DNA from: HRBIN01 sp038891515 | GTDB lineage: Archaea > Thermoproteota > Nitrososphaeria_A > Caldarchaeales > Caldarchaeaceae | Length of the DNA: 13,114 nt | Direction of reading: 5' to 3' | NCBI GenBank assembly: GCA_038891515.1 | Contig: JAWAEB010000044.1 | Coordinates: forward strand, 1-13,114 | Part shown: one piece after another, positions 7,254 through 13,114 of the stretch | Numbering within the stretch: position 1 is the stretch's first letter | Layout: each line of letters starts with the position of its first letter | Notes under the pieces: model-generated | Seen by the model: the letters and a program-made list of their open reading frames with translations, nothing else | The model's database searches: none | Told to the model about the DNA's origin: nothing | Position numbers and translations under genes: made by a program

Positions 7254-7760
7254 ATGATGAAAGCGTTCATTCTAGGCACGGTGGGGACTAGGAGCGGACT
7301 TGTGGAGACACTCTCAGCTGTGAGAGCGGACAAAAACGTCAGGGAGTCCTACCTTATATGGGGGCCCTACGATCTGTTATCAAAGACCACCTTCGAAAAC
7401 CTACAGCAGCTAGATTCTTTTCTCAACCTCATGAGGGACCATGGAGTGGTTGATACAAACACTATGTTGGTGAATGAGGGGGGACTATCCTTTGAGAAGA
7501 CCGAGATGGAAGGTGTTAAGAAATGCGCCTACATATTTATCAAGATGAGGAGGCCTTCAGCCCCTAAGCTTTGGGAGAAGTATCTTAGGGCGATTGATGA
7601 TGTTGTAGAGGGGCATGAGCTCTTTGGAATGTGGGACGTGGTCGTTAGTGTGGCTGAGGATGCCCGTGAGGAATTTTTTGATAGGGTTTTTAAAAAGCTC
7701 TGGCTTCTAACAGAGGTTAACATGACCTCGACCCACACAATGTTCACGGTTAAAGTCTGA
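7254..7760 (+). CDS. Tandem AsnC/Lrp-type ligand-binding (RAM) domain protein, no HTH
   Basis: About 168 residues forming two successive dimeric alpha-beta-barrel domains of the Lrp/AsnC C-terminal type, without the helix-turn-helix. The first half runs from KAFILGTVGTRSGLVETL through SYLIWGPYDLLSKTTFEN and HGVVDTNTMLV. The second half repeats the pattern: CAYIFIKM, then HELFGMWDVVVSVAED and VNMTSTHTMFTV. The paired GPYD / GMWD and VxxTxTM motifs show internal duplication. I prefer the MM pair at 7254/7257 as start because KAFILGTV is the usual first strand and a TATA-like box fits; ATG 7230 would add eight atypical residues. It may be an effector-binding partner for a regulator encoded elsewhere. 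Its 3' end overlaps the convergent amidohydrolase by 11 bp. Confidence 0.78.
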   Translation: MMKAFILGTVGTRSGLVETLSAVRADKNVRESYLIWGPYDLLSKTTFENLQQLDSFLNLMRDHGVVDTNTMLVNEGGLSFEKTEMEGVKKCAYIFIKMRRPSAPKLWEKYLRAIDDVVEGHELFGMWDVVVSVAEDAREEFFDRVFKKLWLLTEVNMTSTHTMFTVKV

Positions 7761-8781
7761 AGAGCTTCCTAGCATTATCTCCCATTATCCGCTCCATCTT
7801 CTCCTTAGGCAGGCCCAGTGTCCCAATGGCCTCGATGGTGGTGCGGATAAACCTTTCTCCCTGCTCTGGTCCGAATGGATAGTCTGTGGCGAACACAACA
7901 TGTTCGGCACCAAAAACGTCCAATCCACATCTCAGGGCGGGGACGTGTCCATATACGGCTGTGTCGTGGAAGATATCACGGTAATAGGACTCTACTGGTT
8001 TTCTGAGGTTGGTCTCACCCTCCACAGCCTCCTGCTCATATAGCTGGGCTCTTCCCAAGTAAAAGGAGGTCATTCCTCCGAGGTGGTGGGAGATGATCTT
8101 CAGGTTTGGGAATCTGTCTATGAGACCAGAGAAGACCATTCTAGAGATGGCTAGGGTTGTCTCATATGGCCAGCCGTAGAGATAGTAGAGTAGATAGTCC
8201 CTCTCATACCTCCTGTACTCGCCTACCAGAGGGTTGGTGGGATGGATGAGGATTGGGATATCCCACTTGATGGCACGCTCATAAATTGGATGCAACATGC
8301 TCGAGTCCGGTGACACACCTCCCATGTGGGTATATATCTCTAAGGCTCTCAAGCCGAGTTCGCCGACCGCCCTATCCAGCTCATCAACAGCCTCACCGCC
8401 AGCCAGAACCGGTACCTCGGCCACGCCAACAAACCTCTCACCACCCTTCTCTACAATCGCCGAAATCGAGTCGTTAACCGCCCTAGCAACCTTAACAGTC
8501 TGCTCGACAGATGCACCTAACGCTGATGGCTCACATCCAGGCAGAGCCACTGTGAGGACTTGGATATCTATCCCATACCTATCCATGTGGACCAGCCTTT
8601 TTTCCCAGTCCGTGAAGTGTGAGTCCTTCACAAAGAAGCCGACCCATCCACCGCTATCCCTGTTTATGATTGTCACAGTGTTGCTGGTGCTGTCATACCT
8701 GAGATCCAGTCTTGGGCAGTGGCTCCGTAGGGCGTCGACGTACTGGGGTGGGTATATGTGACAAAATGTGTCCACTATCAT
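7750..8781 (-). CDS. Amidohydrolase_2 (ACMSD/resorcylate decarboxylase-like) protein
   Basis: A 343-residue TIM-barrel metal-dependent hydrolase of the amidohydrolase_2 family. Its members include aminocarboxymuconate-semialdehyde decarboxylase and related aromatic-acid decarboxylases or hydrolases. Landmarks are VDTFCHIYPPQY at the N-terminus (H8; the first metal His of the usual DxHxHxxP is Phe6), HMDRYGIDIQVLTV (65-78), ALEIYTHMGG, IPILIHPTNP (H180), FPNLKIISHHLGG (H232/H233) and VVFATDYPFGPE (D300), followed by the C-terminal NARKLFRL. Length and motif order are normal. GGTGAG precedes the ATG by 3 bp. It lies 36 bp downstream of a membrane-protein gene on the same strand. The substrate cannot be read from the sequence. 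Confidence 0.88.
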   Translation of the reverse strand: MIVDTFCHIYPPQYVDALRSHCPRLDLRYDSTSNTVTIINRDSGGWVGFFVKDSHFTDWEKRLVHMDRYGIDIQVLTVALPGCEPSALGASVEQTVKVARAVNDSISAIVEKGGERFVGVAEVPVLAGGEAVDELDRAVGELGLRALEIYTHMGGVSPDSSMLHPIYERAIKWDIPILIHPTNPLVGEYRRYERDYLLYYLYGWPYETTLAISRMVFSGLIDRFPNLKIISHHLGGMTSFYLGRAQLYEQEAVEGETNLRKPVESYYRDIFHDTAVYGHVPALRCGLDVFGAEHVVFATDYPFGPEQGERFIRTTIEAIGTLGLPKEKMERIMGDNARKLFRL

Positions 8782-8784
8782 GCA

Positions 8785-8790
8785 CTCACC
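8785..8790 (-). promoter_or_regulatory. Shine-Dalgarno site of the amidohydrolase gene
   Basis: GGTGAG on the minus strand, ending 3 bases before the ATG at 8781-8779. It complements the archaeal 16S rRNA 3' tail. It marks this gene as internal to a transcript led by the membrane-protein gene. Confidence 0.5.
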
Positions 8791-8817
8791 ATATTCAAGC
8801 TGTAGAAAAGGGTTCCC

Positions 8818-9516
8818 TCACCCAGGCAGGTACCGGGCGTATATCATGGCCGCCAACACTATCACCGTGAATATGTTTTCGGGGATGGAGAGTAGGAATA
8901 ACCTCCTCCTCAACCTCCTAAACTCCCTAAACTCTGCAGAGTTCTCATCCAGGTTTGAGGCTGAAAGTATCTTCTGGCCCTCTATGGCGATCATGACCCG
9001 GTTCTTCCCAATGATGAAACCCAGAAGAAATATTGCCAACCCAAATATAGCTCCCACCATTATGGTGATCCCCCAAGGCGTCTGGATGAAGACTGATAGC
9101 TCACCTCTAGTCCTCTCCAAAGCAAGCAAGAGGCTAGTTATGAGGATGACCATGGCTGCGTTGCTCAGTACCTCGACCTGCCTAGGCCTAAGATAGGCGA
9201 AAAGTATTACCAGAACCAGTACAAGCCCCACTAGGAGGAGAATGCCCCAGATTGTAATCACCAGAGGGGCCAGACTCGCCTGCGTCCTCAGCATGGCAAG
9301 GGCTGTTCCAGAGCTTATAGTGAGCACTGCAGCAGTGCCGGTGACCTGGTTGAACCTTGGGAAGAGTCTGCAGAGTAACGATACTTCTGTGGAGCTTGTC
9401 GTACGTTTGATGGATGGGTCTAGGGTCAAGAGCTGGAAGAAGTGGGCTCCTATCCAGACGATCACTGAAGTAACGTGTATGAAATTCACTATTGGGAGGA
9501 TAAGTTGCTGAACCAT
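8818..9516 (-). CDS. Polytopic membrane protein, CopD/DUF2269-like character
   Basis: A 232-residue integral membrane protein with about five or six predicted transmembrane segments, at roughly residues 5-30, 57-76, 81-108, 118-134, 148-170 and 207-228. A basic cytosolic stretch (EFREFRRLRRRLF, about 195-207) precedes the last helix. The first helix reads NFIHVTSVIVWIGAHFF, with a His followed by a WIG turn, as in heme- or copper-associated membrane families such as CopD and DUF2269. I cannot assign the family firmly. It is the first gene of a unit with the amidohydrolase and is divergent from the cupredoxin across the dead IS, so a redox or copper-related role is a reasonable but unproven inference. 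The ATG at 9516 has a TATA-like box about 27 bp upstream. Confidence 0.72.
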   Translation of the reverse strand: MVQQLILPIVNFIHVTSVIVWIGAHFFQLLTLDPSIKRTTSSTEVSLLCRLFPRFNQVTGTAAVLTISSGTALAMLRTQASLAPLVITIWGILLLVGLVLVLVILFAYLRPRQVEVLSNAAMVILITSLLLALERTRGELSVFIQTPWGITIMVGAIFGLAIFLLGFIIGKNRVMIAIEGQKILSASNLDENSAEFREFRRLRRRLFLLSIPENIFTVIVLAAMIYARYLPG

Positions 9517-9538
9517 TGTAGGAATCTTTTTGAGGATG

Positions 9539-9547
9539 CTTAAAAAA
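9539..9547 (-). promoter_or_regulatory. Putative TATA box of the membrane protein/amidohydrolase unit
   Basis: Read on the minus strand this is TTTTTTAAG, centred about 27 bp before the ATG at 9516, consistent with a leaderless transcript. The left end of the dead IS (9561) lies about 14 bp upstream, so the insertion left the TATA region intact. Confidence 0.5.
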
Positions 9548-9560
9548 GTTTCATCACACC

Positions 9561-9578
9561 GGCACTGTCAAGTTAAGG
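9561..9578. repeat. Left terminal inverted repeat of the dead IS
   Basis: GGCACTGTCAAGTTAAGG. It is the inverted partner of 10169-10186 with one mismatch, and contains the TGA stop of the transposase reading frame on the minus strand. Confidence 0.85.
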
Positions 9579-10126
9579 TTGTCCATGCCCTTATCCGCTT
9601 CTCCGATACCTTCGGCCTGTGTGTTGGGAAGGATGTGTTGAACTGTTTTATCCTCTTCTTCAGCTTGCTGAACCGAGACTCTGATGTTTCTTCTTCCGAA
9701 TGTCTTCCTTCTCCTCATTCCCAGGAGTCTTATAGGCCATTCGTACCATCCAGCCCTGTCAGTATATGTTTGTGTATGTATCTCTGACTGCCTCCATCAA
9801 CCCCATACACTCTCCTAAACCCCTACCCTTAGAAACCTGTATAGCTAAAACCTCCCTGGTCCTAACCTCCCTAGCAGCCCATAGATAGGCTCTTCCAGCC
9901 AGATTCCATACCACAGTCTCGTCCACAGCTATGAACCCCTCCTATTCTTACTCTTTATACCTCCAGCCATATGGAACCATAGCCTAACGGACTCGTGGCT
10001 TGCACAGAACCTCTGAAACCCTCCTCAGACAGAATAAAGCCTTACGGCGAGAGCCTTGACCCAAGCGGGAAACCTACATCTAAGAAAGACATCTCTATCG
10101 CTGAACAAACAAATCAGACGGGTCAT
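9568..10126 (-). pseudogene. DDE transposase, multiply frameshifted
   Basis: A transposase read in pieces on the minus strand. From ATG 10126 one frame gives RFPAWVKALAVRLYSV and stops at 10027. A second frame gives LRRVSEVLC. The first frame then resumes with SHESVRLWFHMAGGIKSK and stops at 9931. A further frame from 9935 gives FIAVDETVVWNLAGRAYLWA, running to a stop at 9761. Another from 9760 gives DRAGWYEWPIRLLG and RRRKTFGRRN. After a shift near 9687 the last frame gives SESRFSKLKKRIKQFNTSF and ends at the stop inside the terminal repeat. The first Asp (in VDE), the second Asp (in DRAGWY) and the Glu (in SESRF) fit a DDE triad, and the N-terminal part reads as a helix-turn-helix. At least four breaks make it inactive. 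Confidence 0.85.
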
Positions 10127-10168
10127 GTCTACTCCCATCTAGGTTCACAGTGAAGGTAGTAGGCCTGG

Positions 10169-10186
10169 CCTTAACTTGACAGTACC
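10169..10186. repeat. Right terminal inverted repeat of the dead IS
   Basis: CCTTAACTTGACAGTACC. It is the inverted partner of 9561-9578, and differs at one base from the right end of the MITE-like element (1520-1537). Confidence 0.85.
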
Positions 10187-10205
10187 CACCTGTTAAGTGC
10201 AACAG

Positions 10206-10215
10206 CTAAAAATTA
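10206..10215 (+). promoter_or_regulatory. Putative TATA box of the cupredoxin gene
   Basis: CTAAAAATTA, centred about 24-25 bp before ATG 10234, consistent with a leaderless message. It lies 20 bp beyond the right end of the dead IS, so the promoter core survived the insertion. Confidence 0.45.
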
Positions 10216-10233
10216 CCGCTGAAACGGAGAATC

Positions 10234-10656
10234 ATGGTCTCCAAGACTTTGGTGGTCATTTTGGCTGCCGTGACAGTTGGCCTGCTCGCCTTTTTTGTAA
10301 CTAGCACCCAGAACCCCCCAAAGACCGATCTGAAGGCTGACGTGACGATCCAGATACCTAGGGGAGCTTCCACCCCGCCCAGTGAATGGTCAGGAGGCAT
10401 GGTCTTCGACAAATCATATTTTAACCCGCCCCTTATCAGGGTGGTGATAGGGGTCAACAGCACGGTGGGCTGGGTCAACTCGGATGAGGTCTCACACACA
10501 GCCACTTCCCTTAATGTCCCACAAGGCGCAGCCTCCTTCGACTCCGGACTAATGAAGCCTGGTTCAACATTTGTCACCAAGCTAACCGTGGCAGGTCGGT
10601 ATGTCTATTTCTGCAGCGTACACCCATGGGCTGGCGGTGTAATAGAGGCGAAGTGA
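10234..10656 (+). CDS. Membrane-anchored cupredoxin (blue copper protein)
   Basis: A 140-residue small blue copper-type protein with an N-terminal signal or anchor (K4, then hydrophobic residues 5-22), so it is exported and probably tethered to the outer face of the membrane. The plastocyanin-like fold is indicated by VGWVNSDEVSHTATS (H88, first copper ligand), SGLMKPGSTF, and YVYFCSVHPWAGG near the C-terminus (C127 and H130, the Cys and second His ligands). The usual axial Met three residues after that His (HPWM in relatives) is Ala133. The likely role is single-electron transfer in an extracellular respiratory or oxidase chain. It is divergent from the membrane protein and ends 6 bp before the convergent molybdenum hydroxylase. 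Confidence 0.9.
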   Translation: MVSKTLVVILAAVTVGLLAFFVTSTQNPPKTDLKADVTIQIPRGASTPPSEWSGGMVFDKSYFNPPLIRVVIGVNSTVGWVNSDEVSHTATSLNVPQGAASFDSGLMKPGSTFVTKLTVAGRYVYFCSVHPWAGGVIEAK

Positions 10657-10662
10657 CGCGTT

Positions 10663-13011
10663 CTAAGGACGTGGTAGGTGCTTCCATATCTGGTGCGGGT
10701 ATATCGGTACGCTGGTAAGCCTTGGCCTGATTCCAGCCTTGAGTAATGCATTCTCCACAGCGTTGACAATGGCTGCAGGTGCTGCGATGGTGCCTGACTC
10801 GCCCACCCCTTTGACTCCTAAGGGTATGACGGGGGACGGCCTCTCAGAACTAAAAACCACGACTGTTGGCATTTCAACCGCTCCGGGGATCAAATAGTCA
10901 ATGAAAGTTGTGGTGAGGGGGTGCCCATCCTCGCTGTACCTTATCTCCTCATATAGTGTGGAACCAATCGACTGGGCTAGTCCACCCAGCACCTGCCCAT
11001 CTACGATGGCTGGGTTCACGCTGACCCCAGAGTCATGCGATACATAATATGCGAGAAGCCTCACCTCACCAGTCTCCATATCCAACTCCACAACAGCCAA
11101 GTGTGCGGCGTTAGTAGTGGCTCCTGAGACATTGAGCCTGCCCTCACTATCCGGGGCGCGGGATATGTTGGGAGCCTCATAGGAGGCAGTCATTTCCAGC
11201 CCTGGCTCCATCCTCTCCGGAAGCTTGTGGGGCTCGTTGTAGGCGATTCTAGCCACTTCCTTCAGGCTGACGAATCTGTCCATGTGACCCCGAACTTGTA
11301 TCCTATCGCCTTTCATCTCCAAGTCGTTTGGGTTGGCGTCCAGAAGGGTGGCAGCAATTTTGAAAACTTTAGCCTTGATCGTCCTGCACGCCATCTGGAC
11401 CGCCGTTCCCACCATTGCGCATCCTCTGCTACCCCAGAGTCCGGTGCTGAAAGGTGTAGAGTCTGTATCTCCCAGCCTCACTTCCACATCCTCGATTCTC
11501 TGACCCAACTCATCCGCAGCCACTTGGGCGAGGGTGGTGGCTAGACCTGTTCCCATACTAACAGCACCCGACCTCACTACAACGGAGCCCTCTGGGGTTA
11601 TCGCAACTGAGGCCTGTTCGGTTGCCCCCCATTTCCCTGTCTGGAATGTTAGGGATGGGACGGTTGTCTCGGTGTTGCAAGCTATTCCCACTCCAACAAT
11701 CTTCACGCCGCCTCCTTCCTGACTTTTCAGCCTTTCATAGCCTGTCTGGCTGAGGAGGGTTCTAAGAGTTTCTTGAGGGTTTCCACTTTCGATAAGTGTG
11801 CCGCTCACCGAGACGAATGGTATATCCGCTTCACTTACCATGTTGACCATCCTGACTGCGTAAGCCTCCATCCCAAGCTCCCTTGCAATGAGCTCCACCA
11901 CTCGCTCCATGACTAGGGTGGCCTCGGGCTGTCCGAACCCCCTGTAAGCGCCGAATGGACATTTGTTGGTCACGACGCATCTAATCCTTGCCTCATAGTT
12001 TCTAAACTTGTATGGGCCGGGAAGCATAGAGGCCGTGACGATTGAGGTTCCGATACTGCTGTGGGGATATAGTATCCCGGCCCCTATATCCGTGATGATC
12101 TCATCCGAAACCGCCAGTATCTCACCCTCATCACTCGCACCGACTCTTATCCTGTGGTGCTGCTCTCTCGCATGGGAGGCTGCCGTAAGATTTTCCCTCC
12201 TATTCTCAACCCACTTGACAGGCCTACCAGTAATCATGGACGCTAGACAAACTGTTACATCTTCAGGGTAAAGGAGACACTTCTGTCCGAAGGCACCTCC
12301 AACATCAGGAGTTACGACTCTTACGCGGCTCTCCGGTATGCCTAGAGCTGTTGAAAGAAGAGCTTTCTCCACATGTGGGGCCTGATTGGATGTGAACACC
12401 GTGAGCTGCCGGGTACCAGAGTCGTAGTGGGCTAGTATGGCCCGGGACTCAAGGGGCGTAGGTGCTGCTCTTCCAATGGAGAAGGACTCGTCCAAGACGA
12501 GATGCGAGTCTTCCATAGCCCTCCCCACATCCCCGACCCTTAGACTCAGGCTTGCTGCCACATTGTCTCCCCATTCCTCATAGAGTAGGGGCGCATCTTC
12601 GTCTTGGGCTGCCATAACGTTGGTCACAGCTGGCAGAGGCTCATAATCCACCGCAACCTCGTCCAAGAAATCTTCTAGTCTGTAAAAGTCGTCGGATAGG
12701 ACAGCCGCCACCGGCTCACCCACAAACCTTACCTTACGGTTAGCTAGGTAGTGAAGGGCGTAGGGCTTGACATCTCTAAGCGGAATCTCAACCTTGAACG
12801 GCCTGCATATCTTTTCAAGCTTCTCCCACGTGAGAACTGTGAGGCCAGACCTATACATGACCGACCTTATCAGAGCATGGGGATAGGGGCTTCTGACAAA
12901 GCTACAGTGCAGCATACTATCCATCTTTATGTCGCCAACGAATCTTGCTCTTCCGAGACAGTGTTTGAGCTGATCCCCAGAATAGGCTGATCGCCCGATA
13001 TGTTTGTACAC
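10663..13011 (-). CDS. Molybdenum hydroxylase large subunit (xanthine/aldehyde dehydrogenase, CoxL-like family)
   Basis: A 782-residue molybdopterin-binding catalytic subunit of normal length. The N-terminal hammerhead domain covers about residues 15-130 (RARFVGDIKM, SPYPHALI, RFVGEPVAAV). The molybdenum domain shows DVGGAFGQK (236-244), FGAYRGFGQPEATLVMER (353-370, active-site loop) and KGVGESGTIAAPA (734-746) with the catalytic base Glu738. The cofactor segment SMGTG (485-489) replaces the common MGQG. The loop is AYRGFGQPE, not the AYRCSFR of true form I CO dehydrogenase, so the substrate is more likely an aldehyde, purine or other heterocycle. The FAD and 2Fe-2S subunits are not in the window. 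GTG 13011 directly follows an in-frame TAG, which fixes the start. Confidence 0.93.
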   Translation of the reverse strand: MYKHIGRSAYSGDQLKHCLGRARFVGDIKMDSMLHCSFVRSPYPHALIRSVMYRSGLTVLTWEKLEKICRPFKVEIPLRDVKPYALHYLANRKVRFVGEPVAAVLSDDFYRLEDFLDEVAVDYEPLPAVTNVMAAQDEDAPLLYEEWGDNVAASLSLRVGDVGRAMEDSHLVLDESFSIGRAAPTPLESRAILAHYDSGTRQLTVFTSNQAPHVEKALLSTALGIPESRVRVVTPDVGGAFGQKCLLYPEDVTVCLASMITGRPVKWVENRRENLTAASHAREQHHRIRVGASDEGEILAVSDEIITDIGAGILYPHSSIGTSIVTASMLPGPYKFRNYEARIRCVVTNKCPFGAYRGFGQPEATLVMERVVELIARELGMEAYAVRMVNMVSEADIPFVSVSGTLIESGNPQETLRTLLSQTGYERLKSQEGGGVKIVGVGIACNTETTVPSLTFQTGKWGATEQASVAITPEGSVVVRSGAVSMGTGLATTLAQVAADELGQRIEDVEVRLGDTDSTPFSTGLWGSRGCAMVGTAVQMACRTIKAKVFKIAATLLDANPNDLEMKGDRIQVRGHMDRFVSLKEVARIAYNEPHKLPERMEPGLEMTASYEAPNISRAPDSEGRLNVSGATTNAAHLAVVELDMETGEVRLLAYYVSHDSGVSVNPAIVDGQVLGGLAQSIGSTLYEEIRYSEDGHPLTTTFIDYLIPGAVEMPTVVVFSSERPSPVIPLGVKGVGESGTIAAPAAIVNAVENALLKAGIRPRLTSVPIYPHQIWKHLPRP

Positions 13012-13032
13012 CTAATTGCTGTGGTGGGGTTG

Positions 13033-13046
13033 ATTATAACCTTAAG
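13033..13046 (-). promoter_or_regulatory. Putative promoter of the molybdenum hydroxylase gene
   Basis: Read on the minus strand this A/T-rich stretch is GCTTAAGGTTATAAT, with the TATA-like part centred about 26 bp before GTG 13011. The spacing suggests a leaderless transcript. No other feature can be supported between 13012 and the window end. Confidence 0.4.
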
Positions 13047-13114
13047 CTTGATTCATAATGTTTTTGGCCAGTCTGGCGTAGTCTTGCTTCATGGTTGATA
13101 GTGTCTATGTTGGG

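Larger units (their letters stand above)
9561..10186 (-). mobile_element. Decayed insertion sequence with terminal repeats and CACC duplication
   Basis: A 626-bp IS remnant filling the divergent region between the membrane-protein and cupredoxin genes. The left terminal repeat (9561-9578) is GGCACTGTCAAGTTAAGG, and the inverted right repeat (10169-10186) matches it at 17 of 18 positions. The direct repeat CACC flanks it at 9557-9560 and 10187-10190, giving a 4-bp target duplication. The interior encodes a wrecked DDE transposase on the minus strand whose stop codon falls inside the left terminal repeat. The transposase resembles archaeal elements that I associate with the IS6 group, but that group is usually described with 8-bp duplications, so the family assignment is tentative. 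The same terminal repeat recurs at 1520-1537. Confidence 0.85.

Noticed and set aside
9530..9787. An 85-codon open frame on the plus strand.
   Set aside because: It lies antisense to the decayed transposase and crosses the IS terminal repeat. Its product has no recognisable family character, whereas the opposite strand carries clear transposase fragments.
10663..13011. Aerobic CO dehydrogenase (CoxL form I).
   Set aside because: The diagnostic AYRCSFR active-site loop is absent; the sequence has AYRGFGQPE.
13044..13092. A 16-codon minus-strand ATG frame (MKQDYARLAKNIMNQA) upstream of the molybdenum hydroxylase.
   Set aside because: It is too short to identify and is preceded by an in-frame TAG. 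It could be the tail of a frameshifted gene beyond the window, but nothing in view supports that.
1..13114. tRNA or rRNA genes and CRISPR arrays.
   Set aside because: Reading the intergenic stretches showed no cloverleaf-like tRNA sequence, no rRNA-like block and no regularly spaced direct repeats. The only repeats are the transposon ends.

Overview
The window reads as a gene-dense archaeal chromosome segment. The clearest lineage markers are an archaeal (class I) CCA-adding enzyme, a UPF0201-type RNA-binding protein, an HxT-type RNA 2',3'-cyclic phosphodiesterase, a COG2112-like protein kinase, short TATA-like boxes about 26 bp upstream of start codons, and frequent GTG/TTG starts. A TACK-group archaeon (for example an Aigarchaeota/Caldarchaeum-like or related lineage) is my guess. 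The sequence does not settle it.

Layout. 2-541 (+) is the 3' part of RNase Z. It converges with an 11-bp overlap on a minus-strand pair, a two-CBS-domain protein (916-1332) followed by a UPF0201 RNA-binding protein (531-914). A divergent intergenic region (1333-1589) holds a 159-bp MITE-like element. From 1590 to 7760 seven plus-strand genes are packed head to tail: a thymidylate-kinase-like P-loop kinase, ThpR, the CCA-adding enzyme, a COG2112-like kinase, a GlcD-type FAD oxidoreductase, a ROK sugar kinase with a broken N-terminal frame, and a protein of two AsnC-type ligand-binding domains. An amidohydrolase_2 protein (7750-8781, -) and the membrane protein upstream of it (8818-9516, -) follow. 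The next divergent region (9517-10233) is filled by a dead insertion sequence. A membrane-anchored cupredoxin (10234-10656, +) converges on a molybdenum hydroxylase large subunit (10663-13011, -). 13012-13114 holds only a probable promoter.

How the genes fit together. RNase Z, ThpR and the CCA enzyme all act on RNA ends, chiefly tRNA 3' ends, and the COG2112-like kinase overlaps the CCA gene by 40 bp. The GlcD, ROK and AsnC-domain genes look like a small sugar or hydroxy-acid module. The right side carries oxidative or catabolic functions: amidohydrolase/decarboxylase, cupredoxin and molybdenum hydroxylase.

The most interesting observation is a pair of related mobile elements. A decayed 626-bp IS (9561-10186) and a 159-bp MITE-like element (1379-1537) share a terminal repeat, both begin GG and end CC, and each is flanked by its own perfect 4-bp direct repeat (CACC and CTTC). 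Each sits in one of the window's only two divergent promoter regions. Other points of note are a one-base frame break at the start of the ROK gene, an Asn where the CCA enzyme normally has its third catalytic carboxylate, and a cupredoxin lacking the usual axial Met.
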